Source of the DNA: Algibacter miyuki
GTDB lineage: Bacteria; Bacteroidota; Bacteroidia; Flavobacteriales; Flavobacteriaceae
NCBI RefSeq assembly: GCF_030409805.1
Contig: NZ_JAUFQP010000007.1
Coordinates: 930,001-994,000 of the forward strand
Reading direction: 5' to 3'
DNA: 64,000 nucleotides
The position numbers were made by a program, and so were the translations under genes. The notes under the pieces were generated by a model that saw only the letters and a list, made by a program, of their open reading frames with translations, was not told the origin of the DNA and made no database searches. This document shows positions 1-8,939 of the stretch, one piece after another; the first letter of the stretch is position 1; each line of letters begins with the position of its first letter.

Positions 1-910
1 ACAGTTGTGTGATAATCGTACTGCTAAGATCGACCTGTGTTAATGATGGTGTATAGGTGTAGAGCTCGAATCCTGCTGCTGCACAAGCATCAATGGCGGC
101 TTTACAGGCTGCAACTGCAGTATCCCATTTGGTTTCATCATAAGTTGCGTTAAATAATGGCGTTCCGTCTTTATTCTCTAACTGAGCAAAATCATTATCC
201 CCATTAAATAAAGGGCTTGCCGCGGTTACAAGTACTTTGGCTTTTAATGCTAGAGCGATAGGTTTAGTAATTCGTCCTAGTTCTGCTGCCGGATCTGTAA
301 TAACCAATGGTAGATCGGTTTCTGCTTCATCTAGCAATTGAACTACATAGTTAAAACATTCGTCAATAGTATTACGTGTTACTTTAACCTCTTCTGTTCC
401 TGCATCAATGGCGATATTGGTTTTAACTAATGGAATAGGGCCATACATTTTCATGAGATAATAGTGATAGTAAGCCTTTAAAAACTTTACTTCTGCAATC
501 CATTGGATTTTCTCAATATATTCCAAATCTGGAACGCTTTCAACATTCTCAAGGAAAATATTGCAGTCACGTAATCCTTTGTATAGGTTTGACCATTGGT
601 CGCCATAAGGATCGACCACGTTTTGAAACCCACGTGAAATGTTTAAAAAAGTATAAGATTCATATCTATTATTTATACGTCCCAACATTTCATCGCCGCC
701 CACTAAGGCTGGGTTATCATTAATGCCACCATGTGAAGGCATGTATGAATAACAGGTGAATAGGTATTGCTCGGCACTGTATCGCTGATTAAAAGCGATA
801 TCAACTGTTGCTACATTATCTGGTACAACATCTAAATAATCACTACAAGAATACACTGAAAGTAGTAGCACGATAAATATTGACTTTATTGTGATAATAA
901 TATTTTTCAT
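1..910 (-). CDS. SusD/RagB-family outer-membrane glycan-binding lipoprotein, 3' end off the window
   Basis: The first 303 residues are visible; the rest lies beyond base 1. The start is ATG at 910. A lipoprotein signal peptide ends in LLSVYSC, so the mature protein should begin at Cys22 and be anchored in the outer membrane. The fold signature is SusD-like: a SCSDYLDV start followed by helices with the RA/KAYYHYYL-type segment and the GRITKPIALALKAKVL TPR-like helix typical of the family. SusD proteins cap the SusC porin and hold glycan at the cell surface. It follows the STN-containing SusC after 27 bp in the same orientation, so the two should be co-transcribed under the ECF sigma/anti-sigma pair upstream. 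The ligand cannot be read from the sequence. Confidence 0.93.
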   Translation of the reverse strand, partial: MKNIIITIKSIFIVLLLSVYSCSDYLDVVPDNVATVDIAFNQRYSAEQYLFTCYSYMPSHGGINDNPALVGGDEMLGRINNRYESYTFLNISRGFQNVVDPYGDQWSNLYKGLRDCNIFLENVESVPDLEYIEKIQWIAEVKFLKAYYHYYLMKMYGPIPLVKTNIAIDAGTEEVKVTRNTIDECFNYVVQLLDEAETDLPLVITDPAAELGRITKPIALALKAKVLVTAASPLFNGDNDFAQLENKDGTPLFNATYDETKWDTAVAACKAAIDACAAAGFELYTYTPSLTQVDLSSTIITQL

Positions 911-937
911 AATATTTTATATTATTTAAAGTTAAAA

Positions 938-3900
938 TTAGTTTATGGAAACGTTCAATCCAATATTCAGTATTTTCTGAATTGGATAGCCTAGTCCATT
1001 TCCTCCCATTTCTACATCCCACAATTTAAATTTGCTCAGTGTAAAGAAATTAGTTGCACTCATGTAGACACGGAAATTAGAAGTACCAATTTTTTTCTGA
1101 TACTTTTCTGGTAGGGTGTATCCGATCTCGACCTCTTTTAGGCGAAGAAAGGAACCATCGCGCATAAACCAAGTACTGTTTTGCGTGTTGTTTGAAATTG
1201 TTGTTGGACTTAAACGCGGCCATAAGGCATATTCATCACGGTAATCTTCAGACCAGTGACTGTCAGCATAAGCTTTCAATATTTGAGTTTCACCCTGGAA
1301 AGGAGACGTTGTAGATGGGTCTATCCAAAAAGATTCATTAGCAAGTCCTTGGAAGAAAGAAGAGAAATCCCAACTTTTATAACCGAAAGAGAAACCAAAT
1401 CCATAAACAATTTCTGGAGTTGTTGGATACCCGATAGGCACTTGATCTGCCTGAGTAATCTTACCATCACCATTGACGTCAAGATATTTTATATCGCCTG
1501 CCATATATTCTCCAAAACTTTGCGTTGGCGCATTAGCAACTTCGGCATCATCTATAAATAATCTTTCGGCAATATAGCCATATTGTTGTCCTAACGACGT
1601 ACCAACACGAGAACGCCAAGCTTCATCGTAATCAGGTTCTTCGTAAACTTCAAATTTACTTGTTGCATAGGTGAAATTTCCTCGTAGACTTAGCCACATA
1701 CCATTACCCCAAGATTCATTATATTCTAAAGAAATATCGGTGCCTTGTCCAGATGCTTCTCCAACGTTGGCACTTACTTCTGTTGCTAGTCCCATAGTTA
1801 CTGGGATATCTGCACGTGGCATAAAGATATTACTACGACGCTCTTTAAAGAATTCGGCCTGAATGTCTAATTTATTATTAAACATACCTATTTCAAATGC
1901 TAGGTTGGCTTTTTTTGATACTTCCCAAGTAATGTCTTCATTTCCGTAACGGCTAAGTGCTACGCCATTACGACTATAGCCCCAGTCGCGGCCAAATGTT
2001 GCGCTTCTGTCTCCTGAATTCATGTTGACATTAGATAGATAATAAAAGCGATCTTGAGCACTTCCGATAGCATCATTTCCTACAAGACCGTAGGTTGCTC
2101 TAATACGGAGTTTTGAAAACAGGTCTTTATTGTTTTCCCAAAATGGTTCATTAGATACGTTCCAGGCAACACCTGCGGAAGGGAAAAAACCAAATCTGTT
2201 TTTCTTATGAAATCGTTCCGATCCATTATAACCAAAATTTAATTCAGCGTGGTATCGATCATCATAGGCATAAGTAAAACGGCCTGATAAACCTAAGTTT
2301 CGGTATGGAAGTGAAAGCTGTAAATCTCCGGCATTGGCCTCAAGACTATGTTTCATTATCGTAATTAAAAGTCCGCTAACATCATGTTTATTAAATTTAC
2401 GAGAATAGTTTATGGCAGATTCCACGTAAAAATTAGAAGAGACTAATTTATCACCTTCGTTATAATCTAAATATTCGGTTCCTGTACTTTCGTTGATGTT
2501 ACTTACACCATATTCTTGTGTGTTGGCATTGTACCAGTCAAGACCATAATAAAATGGATTGTAAGCTCTGTTTACTGAGAAATAAGAATTTCTAATGGTA
2601 TTCGCCATGGTACGAAATCTCAGTCCTTCGGTAATCCAAGATAAATCTTCTTTAAACTCCAACTGCGCAATCATCTGTGATCTAGAATATTCTTTGTATC
2701 CCTTTACCATGTCGGCATAAGGATTAATATATTCACCTTCTCCAGCATTTCCAAACATAATATGAGATACATATTTATGATCTTCATCAATGGGATAATA
2801 GGCCGGAAAAAGTGCAGGATTAGAATGCATTACTTTATTGTACATGCCTGTACCACCATCTATTGGTCCGGAATAATCGTCAAAATTACCATTCAACCTT
2901 ACAATTAATTCTGTTGTAGGGGTAACATCTATATTTACATTACTACGTAGCGTGTATTTTTGAAGATTAATATTACTATTAAAATTGTTTCTTTCGTCTA
3001 CTTTTAGAATACCACTATCTTTTGAATAAGAACCTGCAACGTAATAACGAGCAACTTTACCACCACCACTCAAATTTAGATTGTATCGTTGATTTTGAGT
3101 AAAGTTTTTAAATAACATATCGTGCCAATCGTTGGCCGGAAAAAGTAGTGGGTTTTCTCCTGCTGCCGTTCTATCAATTTTTTCATCAGAAAAATAAGTT
3201 TCCCCTAGCGGATCACGTGTACGAATGGCTTCATTTGATAATTGCATATACGTAACAGGGTCGGCAAGGTCGATGTTACGGGTTGGCATAGAAAAGGAGT
3301 TTTCAACCCTGAAAGATAGTTTGGCTTTACCTTCCTTACCTTCTTTGGTTGTAACTAAAATAACACCATTAGCACCTCTGGCTCCGTAAAGTGCCGTAGC
3401 TGTAGCATCTTTCATAATACTGAAACTCGCGATATCATCTGTTTGAAGACGTGCCAAATCGGTAGAGGTAAGTTCAATACCGTCAATTAATATTAACGGA
3501 TCTTTTTTATAACCAAAAGTAGTTACCCCACGAATAAAGAAATCGGCATTATCTTCTCCTGGTTCACCACTACGCTGGTATGCAATAATACCTGCCACTC
3601 TACCAGCAAGCGATGTGGTTAGGTTACTACTGGCAACTTTTAGTTCAGAAGGGTTTATGGTAGTGATAGAACCAATTACAGATCCTTTTTTTTGTTTTCC
3701 AAAAGCAACAACGGTAACATCATCGAGTTCTTCGGTGTTTTCTTTTAAGGTGACATTAATTTTGTTAAGCCCATTAAGAGGAACTTCTTTTTTTGTAAAC
3801 CCAATACTAGTAAAAACGATTACAGCATTTTCATTACTTATTTTTAATGAAAAATTACCATCAAAGTCTGAATAAGCACCATTTGCAGTGCCTTTTTCAA

Positions 3901-4372
3901 TAATAGTAGCACCTGCGAGTGGTTGCCCATTTTCATCCGAAACTGTCCCAGTAACCAATAGTTGTACAGGTTTTTTAATTTCCTTTACAATTACAGTATT
4001 ATCATCTGTAATAGTTACGTTATAATTGCCTTTGGATAAACTTTTATTCAGCAATTTATTGGTAGAAATAGTTCCTTTTTTTATATCAATTTTTGGAAAG
4101 TTTTCGAATATGCTTTCTTGATAAATAAACTTATAATCAGTTTGTTGCATTATAAGGTCGAAAACTTGATCTACAGTTAATGTGATGTTTGCTTCAATTT
4201 TAATTTTCGAATTTTGAGATAAAACATTACTAGGCGTAAAACTGAAAGCCGTTGTAATGCATAGAAAAATGAAAGTTCTCATAATGGTAAGTAATAGCCT
4301 TTTTCTTAGAAACAAAAAAGGTTTCTCTGATTTAAATTTCATAAATTTGTTAGTTATTAGTTGGTTAAACAT
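938..4372 (-). CDS. SusC-type TonB-dependent transporter with N-terminal STN signalling domain
   Basis: This is an outer-membrane importer of oligosaccharides driven by TonB. The order of parts is: basic leader and signal peptide to about residue 52, STN (secretin/TonB N-terminal) domain about 57-130, carboxypeptidase-regulatory-like domain about 138-215 (GTVSDENGQPLAGATI), plug about 225-345 (DGIEL..., YGARGANGVILVTTKEG), then a beta barrel to residue 1144. The STN domain is the part that contacts a FecR-type anti-sigma factor, and such a gene lies just upstream, so this SusC probably both transports and signals. ATG codons at 4372 and 4342 (Met11) are both possible; the second gives a leader more like other SusC proteins. 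The partner SusD follows after 27 bp. Confidence 0.96.
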   Translation of the reverse strand: MFNQLITNKFMKFKSEKPFLFLRKRLLLTIMRTFIFLCITTAFSFTPSNVLSQNSKIKIEANITLTVDQVFDLIMQQTDYKFIYQESIFENFPKIDIKKGTISTNKLLNKSLSKGNYNVTITDDNTVIVKEIKKPVQLLVTGTVSDENGQPLAGATIIEKGTANGAYSDFDGNFSLKISNENAVIVFTSIGFTKKEVPLNGLNKINVTLKENTEELDDVTVVAFGKQKKGSVIGSITTINPSELKVASSNLTTSLAGRVAGIIAYQRSGEPGEDNADFFIRGVTTFGYKKDPLILIDGIELTSTDLARLQTDDIASFSIMKDATATALYGARGANGVILVTTKEGKEGKAKLSFRVENSFSMPTRNIDLADPVTYMQLSNEAIRTRDPLGETYFSDEKIDRTAAGENPLLFPANDWHDMLFKNFTQNQRYNLNLSGGGKVARYYVAGSYSKDSGILKVDERNNFNSNINLQKYTLRSNVNIDVTPTTELIVRLNGNFDDYSGPIDGGTGMYNKVMHSNPALFPAYYPIDEDHKYVSHIMFGNAGEGEYINPYADMVKGYKEYSRSQMIAQLEFKEDLSWITEGLRFRTMANTIRNSYFSVNRAYNPFYYGLDWYNANTQEYGVSNINESTGTEYLDYNEGDKLVSSNFYVESAINYSRKFNKHDVSGLLITIMKHSLEANAGDLQLSLPYRNLGLSGRFTYAYDDRYHAELNFGYNGSERFHKKNRFGFFPSAGVAWNVSNEPFWENNKDLFSKLRIRATYGLVGNDAIGSAQDRFYYLSNVNMNSGDRSATFGRDWGYSRNGVALSRYGNEDITWEVSKKANLAFEIGMFNNKLDIQAEFFKERRSNIFMPRADIPVTMGLATEVSANVGEASGQGTDISLEYNESWGNGMWLSLRGNFTYATSKFEVYEEPDYDEAWRSRVGTSLGQQYGYIAERLFIDDAEVANAPTQSFGEYMAGDIKYLDVNGDGKITQADQVPIGYPTTPEIVYGFGFSFGYKSWDFSSFFQGLANESFWIDPSTTSPFQGETQILKAYADSHWSEDYRDEYALWPRLSPTTISNNTQNSTWFMRDGSFLRLKEVEIGYTLPEKYQKKIGTSNFRVYMSATNFFTLSKFKLWDVEMGGNGLGYPIQKILNIGLNVSIN

Positions 4373-4528
4373 TTAATTAATTGATAATTACACGGAGGGG
4401 AATGGCGCTTTATACTTTGGACGGTCTAAACGCTTTCCTCTTTTTTTGTAATGCTTAAATTTCTTCAGTTGAAAGATTGTTGGTTTTATTTCATATTTAA
4501 ATTTAGTTAGGTTTAAAAAAGTTTTGAT

Positions 4529-5704
4529 TTAATGTAATACTATGGTTTTACCGGTGATTTCATAATTGTCAATAACGCTTAAGGCTTTAATGGATAAGAG
4601 TATATTTTCAATTTTTTGATCTTTTCCTAGTACACCTTTAAAGGTGACGTCTTCAAGTGTTTTATTTTCAAAAACAACATCTACATCATACCATCTAGAA
4701 ATCACTTTCATAATGTGTTTTAGCTTTTTTCCTTTAAAACTAAAAAGTCCATTTTTCCATGAGGTTTCTATTTTAACATCTACTTCGTTAACTTCAATAG
4801 TGGTATTGTTTTTAACATCTACAATAGATTGTTGGTTTGGCGCTAAGGTTTGCTTGTTAGCCAATGTATTCCAAACGTCCACTTTGCCTTCAACTAAAGT
4901 GGTGTATATGTAGGCTTCGTCTTTATAAGCTTTAACGTTAAATTCGGTTCCTATTACCTCGATGTCTTGAGCTTGATTAATTACTTTAAATTTATCGCCA
5001 TTATGCTTCGTGCTTGGCGAAACCGAAAAATAAGCTTCTCCGTAAATTAATTCTACTTGTCTGGTTTCTCCTTGGATAAAGGCTACGGGATATTTTAATT
5101 GAGATTCTGAGTTTAACCAAACTTCTGTTCCGTCGGCAAGTTTGATAAAATATTGGCCGCCTCTAGGAATAGTTAGGTAGTTGTATTGTATTTCTGTTTT
5201 ATGTTTGCTCGTATTTTGGTAGATTAATTTCTGGCCATCGCAACTAATGGAATTCGAATGGATTGTTTTTCCTTTTTCTAGTTGAATGTTAGTCCCGTTT
5301 TCTAATGTTAGGGTTGCTTTATCTGTGCCAACCCCTATGCTTTCTGTAACCGAAGGAGCTTCTATAATGGGGTGAGTAGGGCTTTTTTCATAGAAAAAAC
5401 CAATAGATATAAAAGTGCCTATTACAATTAAAGCAGCGGCATATCTCCAAAACACTATCTTTTTAACAGGTGTTTGAGTTTTGTTTTTTATGATATTCCA
5501 ATCGTCTTGAATATTAATTTGATTAGAAAGGTTTCTTCGCTCTTTTATTAGTGTTTTATCTGTGAGGTTTTTATGAATGTATTCTTTATCCTCATTATTG
5601 AAAAGGTCAGATTGCTCTAAATCAATAGGAGTTTCATCCTTGAGTAGGGAAGAAGAGGTTTTTTTAGACAGTTCAATAAGCCTATGAAAATAGTTTTTTA
5701 TCAT
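4529..5704 (-). CDS. FecR-family anti-sigma factor
   Basis: This is an inner-membrane anti-sigma factor of about 391 residues. A cytoplasmic N-terminal region of about 80 residues is followed by one membrane span at about residues 84-105 (WRYAAALIVIGTFISIGFF). The periplasmic FecR domain includes the PRGGQYFIKLADGTEVWLNS segment, GEAYFSV and the VIGTEFNVKAY motif, and it ends in a DUF4974-like C-terminal domain. The start chosen is ATG at 5704, because the codon one step upstream is only TTG. By the FecI/FecR/FecA model it holds the neighbouring sigma factor until the STN domain of the SusC at 938-4372 reports ligand. The gap to the sigma factor gene is 138 bp and to SusC 156 bp, so each may have its own promoter. 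Confidence 0.93.
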   Translation of the reverse strand: MIKNYFHRLIELSKKTSSSLLKDETPIDLEQSDLFNNEDKEYIHKNLTDKTLIKERRNLSNQINIQDDWNIIKNKTQTPVKKIVFWRYAAALIVIGTFISIGFFYEKSPTHPIIEAPSVTESIGVGTDKATLTLENGTNIQLEKGKTIHSNSISCDGQKLIYQNTSKHKTEIQYNYLTIPRGGQYFIKLADGTEVWLNSESQLKYPVAFIQGETRQVELIYGEAYFSVSPSTKHNGDKFKVINQAQDIEVIGTEFNVKAYKDEAYIYTTLVEGKVDVWNTLANKQTLAPNQQSIVDVKNNTTIEVNEVDVKIETSWKNGLFSFKGKKLKHIMKVISRWYDVDVVFENKTLEDVTFKGVLGKDQKIENILLSIKALSVIDNYEITGKTIVLH

Positions 5705-5842
5705 CAATATTAACTTGAATGTGTTCTTATTTAACTCTAAGACGATAAAAATTACAAGTAGGGTTAAAAAATATTTTTATTTTTTTAAGTATATTCTTTT
5801 CGTCAATAAATTTTTATTGTAAATGCGTAAACCGTTGGTGTA

Positions 5843-6391
5843 TTATGTAAAGAAAACAGCGATCAAAATAAAATGTTCTTTTAATAGCGGTTTCAACCTT
5901 TTGTAAGCTATCTTTTTTTGAGCCTTAACCGTATTTATTGAAATGTTTAATCGGTCTGCTATTTCAGGATTGGTAAAGTTTTTTGCACTAAGTCTAATAA
6001 TTTGTGCACATTTATTAGGTAAGGTATTTATTGCTTTTTCAATAATAACCGATGTTTCTAAAACAACAACTTCTCTCATGAAAAAAGCATCTGTTTTTAG
6101 ATCTTCCATTTTTTTTGAGGAAAAATAATCTGTAGATTTATAACGCTTACTTTTTAAATAGTCGAGCGATTTGTTTTTAACGGCGGTATATAAATAAGAT
6201 TTAATACAAGCTTCACTTTGGAATTCAACTTTATCTTCCCAAATTTTAATAAATACATCTTGAACAATATCTTTTGATGCTTCTAAGCTTTCTACATACG
6301 TGTTAGAAAACAAGCAAAGGGGCTTATAAAGAATCTGAAAAATATTCTTATATTCTTTTAGCGAGAGCTGATATGAACCTAATTTTTTCAA
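5843..6391 (-). CDS. ECF-type (FecI-like) RNA polymerase sigma factor
   Basis: This is a 182-residue sigma-70 family protein of the extracytoplasmic-function class. Region 2 is visible as the LYKPLCLFSNTYV...ASKDIVQDVFIKIWE segment, and region 4 as a helix-turn-helix around ALNTLPNKCAQI / NPEIADRLNISINTVKAQ. It should direct RNA polymerase to the promoter of the linked SusC/SusD operon when released by FecR. The only usable start is TTG at 6391: an in-frame TAG sits two codons upstream, and the next Met lies beyond region 2. A weak start codon would keep the sigma level low. The pair sigma/FecR beside an STN-SusC is the arrangement seen in many Bacteroides host-glycan loci. Confidence 0.92.
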   Translation of the reverse strand: MKKLGSYQLSLKEYKNIFQILYKPLCLFSNTYVESLEASKDIVQDVFIKIWEDKVEFQSEACIKSYLYTAVKNKSLDYLKSKRYKSTDYFSSKKMEDLKTDAFFMREVVVLETSVIIEKAINTLPNKCAQIIRLSAKNFTNPEIADRLNISINTVKAQKKIAYKRLKPLLKEHFILIAVFFT

Positions 6392-6817
6392 TGACTAATA
6401 GCGGTATAGTTGTTCGTAAATCTAAAAATAAATACAACAAAGGATATTTATTTTGAATAAATAAAAGTACAAAACAATTGATTTTTGTGTGTTTTATGAG
6501 AGTTTTGGCTGGGTTTTGATTAATATCTTAAGTTTTTTTCATTTTTATTAGTTGTAGTTTATAGAAGCAAAGTGAGCTTCTTAGTTAGTTGGTTAGTTAA
6601 GATGTTTTATAAAATTAATTAGTTTTTATAGAATTCGCATCCTGTACTGTCCTGAAAAGGCGAGTAGGTTTTAATATATTGATAATTAAGGGGTTCCTAA
6701 ACTATGAAAATTTAAATTAAAAACTCACAAAAAAACCTCAGCTATTTAATTAAAAATAGTTGAGGTTCTTGGGTAATAATTAGGTCTTGTTTTAGACTAT
6801 AATTAATGTTGTTAAGA
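6392..6817. other. 426-bp non-coding region between ECF sigma gene and the end of the sulfatase/fucosidase operon
   Basis: No credible ORF is present. It holds the terminator of the big minus-strand operon (6725-6767) and must contain the promoter of the sigma-factor gene, for which I see no exact TAnnTTTG element. A small 6-bp hairpin at 6563-6581 has no T-tract. Confidence 0.6.
6725..6767 (-). terminator. Rho-independent terminator of the 26-kb operon
   Basis: A 14-bp stem runs from 6734-6747 to 6754-6767 (AACCTCA arms pairing with TGAGGTT, one G-T pair) with a 6-nt loop. Read on the minus strand, it is followed by a run of T residues at 6735-6729. It lies about 50 bp after the stop codon of the beta-helix gene. 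Confidence 0.85.
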
Positions 6818-8926
6818 TTATCTTTTAATCTTCATTTTCATATTCTTTTCAACAGCGGTATCAAAGGCTTTAGTAATAGATTGAGGTAATTTGGATGTTT
6901 CAATCCAGTCATTATTACCATAAACGCCAGCCTCGGAATAATTGAATGGCTTAAAGTTGATTTTTTTATAAGTTGTATTTCTTTTGAAGTTGAAATTAAA
7001 ACTTTCAGCATCTTTAAAAAACGGATTAGAAATGTGGCTGTTTTTATCGAAGCCTAATTTTTTCCATCCTTTAAAAGTATGATTATTGAAGTTGTAATCG
7101 CCACCATTAATATTCCAATAGATGTTATTATCCATGCTGGCATTAACATCGTCCCAAGCGCCTTTGGCAACAAGGCCTTCTTTAAAAATGATAATGTTAT
7201 TTGTAAAGGAGAAAGATTTATGATCTTCAGAAATAGTACATTGCAATTGATATTTTTTTGCAAAGGCTAAAATGTTATTTTCAACTGTATTATTTTTTCC
7301 ATAATTCTGCTGAAATCCGCCTGTTTTAGTATTGTAAACTAAGTTGTTTTTAAAGGTAATACCTGAAGAACCTTCATCGGCATACATACCCCAACCACCA
7401 TAAGAATAGGCGTGAACATTATTAATAACATTATGGGTAACTTGTGTACCTTCGGAAGCGCCTAAGGTGTAAATACCTGCCATATCACTAAGTAAATCCC
7501 AACCAATATGATGAATATGATTATAAGTAATAGTGTTACGCTTTGCTAAACTAGGCTTATAGCCCCAAACCCAACCTACCGAAATTCCTGTATAATAGAA
7601 ATCCCCAATGTCGTTATGAGAAATGGTATTGTCGGCACTATGGCCAACCCATACACCAACCGAAGCAGGAAATTCTTGGCCACCAGTTTGGATAATATTA
7701 TTCTCTACGGAAATATGGTTAGTATGTGCTTTACCATCTAGAGGTTTAAAATCGCCTAAATAGATACCGCCACCACCAAGATGATGCAAATAACAGTGTT
7801 CTACTTTGGAATGTGTGGTACCTTTTCCAAGCCAGATGGCATGCTGACCAATTTGTGAAACTTCACATTTTAAAAACTCAATATGGTTTGCGTATTCAAC
7901 CATAATGGCAGCATTAAGTTTTGCTGCAGCTTGATTAGGTTCTGAACCTGTAATCGGAATTTTGTAATGCGCGTGTTTGAAAGTTAACCCTTCAAAAGTA
8001 ATGTGTTTTGCATTATCGTTGGGCGTACCAGAAATAGATATCAGGTTTTCTAAAACGGGAGCAATAACTTCGGTGTTTGCTATAGTTTGGCTTTCTAACG
8101 GCTTGTATAATAAAGTGCCGTTATCTTTTAAATACCATTCCCCCACAGAATCTAGAGCCGCTTCATAGTTTTCAAAAATAAGGCGTCTATCCTTTTTTAA
8201 CGGATTCCATGGCTTCATGCCTTTACCAGAAGTTATAATTTTTAAACTATCGGCATCTATGGCATCAATATGTCGTAAGGTATAATCCCATTTATGGAAT
8301 GCTTTAAAACGTACATTGTGAATTTCTTCCTGTTTAATTTTTGAAAGTATTTTGGCGTCTTTAGCATTAAAGAAAATGCTTTGCTCTGCTTTTTCGGCTA
8401 CTTTCGATGCGCCTTGCTTCCAAATAGTTTGTGTTACCGTGTCAATTTTTATAAAGCCTTTATTAGGCGTTCTTGCCAAAGTAGCGCGTTTATTGTTAAC
8501 ATAAAGCTGATCGAAGGACCATTTGTAGTAGCTGCTTTCTGGAATTTTTGCTTCCCAAACCCCATTTGAATTAACTTTGAATCCTGTTATTTTTTTTCCA
8601 CCGCTAAAAACCGGTTTTGCTCCTTTTGCTGCTTTGTAGATTATTGGAAAGTTAGGTGAACCACTGTCCGAAGAGTTGAGTTCCAAAGGTGATTTCATGA
8701 GGTAATTTCCAGTTTCAATAAGCACTTCAAAACTATGGTTTATACCATTTTCATTTTTGTAGTTCCTAATGGCATCGCGAGCCCCTTGCAATGTAGCAAG
8801 AGGTTGCGATTGGCTGCCTATATTTAAATCGTTTCCGGCGGTAGAAACATAAAATGTAACCTGCGCCTGAAGTTTAAAGGTTAAAAGAACTATTAAAATG
8901 AAAAAAAACAATTCTTTTTTTAACAT
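6818..8926 (-). CDS. Secreted right-handed parallel beta-helix glycosidase, GH141-like (putative fucosidase)
   Basis: The protein has 702 residues with a signal peptide of about 21 (ending LQAQ). Right after it is the FYVSTAGNDLNIGSQSQPLA motif that opens many beta-helix carbohydrate enzymes. A long stretch of beta-helix coils follows from about residue 290 to 620 (ITFEGLTFKHA, NHISVENNIIQTGG, NTISHNDIGDF, NTITYNHIHHIGW). Length, opening motif and coil pattern fit GH141, a family with known alpha-L-fucosidase and xylanase members; GH110 or an unclassified beta-helix lyase are alternatives. It is the last gene of an operon rich in fucosidases, 13 bp after a GH29 gene, which favours a fucose-linked substrate. 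I could not identify catalytic residues, so the activity is inference. Confidence 0.7.
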   Translation of the reverse strand: MLKKELFFFILIVLLTFKLQAQVTFYVSTAGNDLNIGSQSQPLATLQGARDAIRNYKNENGINHSFEVLIETGNYLMKSPLELNSSDSGSPNFPIIYKAAKGAKPVFSGGKKITGFKVNSNGVWEAKIPESSYYKWSFDQLYVNNKRATLARTPNKGFIKIDTVTQTIWKQGASKVAEKAEQSIFFNAKDAKILSKIKQEEIHNVRFKAFHKWDYTLRHIDAIDADSLKIITSGKGMKPWNPLKKDRRLIFENYEAALDSVGEWYLKDNGTLLYKPLESQTIANTEVIAPVLENLISISGTPNDNAKHITFEGLTFKHAHYKIPITGSEPNQAAAKLNAAIMVEYANHIEFLKCEVSQIGQHAIWLGKGTTHSKVEHCYLHHLGGGGIYLGDFKPLDGKAHTNHISVENNIIQTGGQEFPASVGVWVGHSADNTISHNDIGDFYYTGISVGWVWGYKPSLAKRNTITYNHIHHIGWDLLSDMAGIYTLGASEGTQVTHNVINNVHAYSYGGWGMYADEGSSGITFKNNLVYNTKTGGFQQNYGKNNTVENNILAFAKKYQLQCTISEDHKSFSFTNNIIIFKEGLVAKGAWDDVNASMDNNIYWNINGGDYNFNNHTFKGWKKLGFDKNSHISNPFFKDAESFNFNFKRNTTYKKINFKPFNYSEAGVYGNNDWIETSKLPQSITKAFDTAVEKNMKMKIKR

Positions 8927-8939
8927 AAAACTCAGAATT

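Noticed and set aside
1256..4913. Plus-strand ORFs of 60-101 codons opposite the SusC and FecR genes
   Set aside because: They are antisense shadows of well-supported genes, with no domain, signal peptide or separate promoter.
6563..6581. Small hairpin AGAAGC/GCTTCT
   Set aside because: The stem has only 6 bp, no T-tract follows in either direction, and it is likely to arise by chance in AT-rich DNA.
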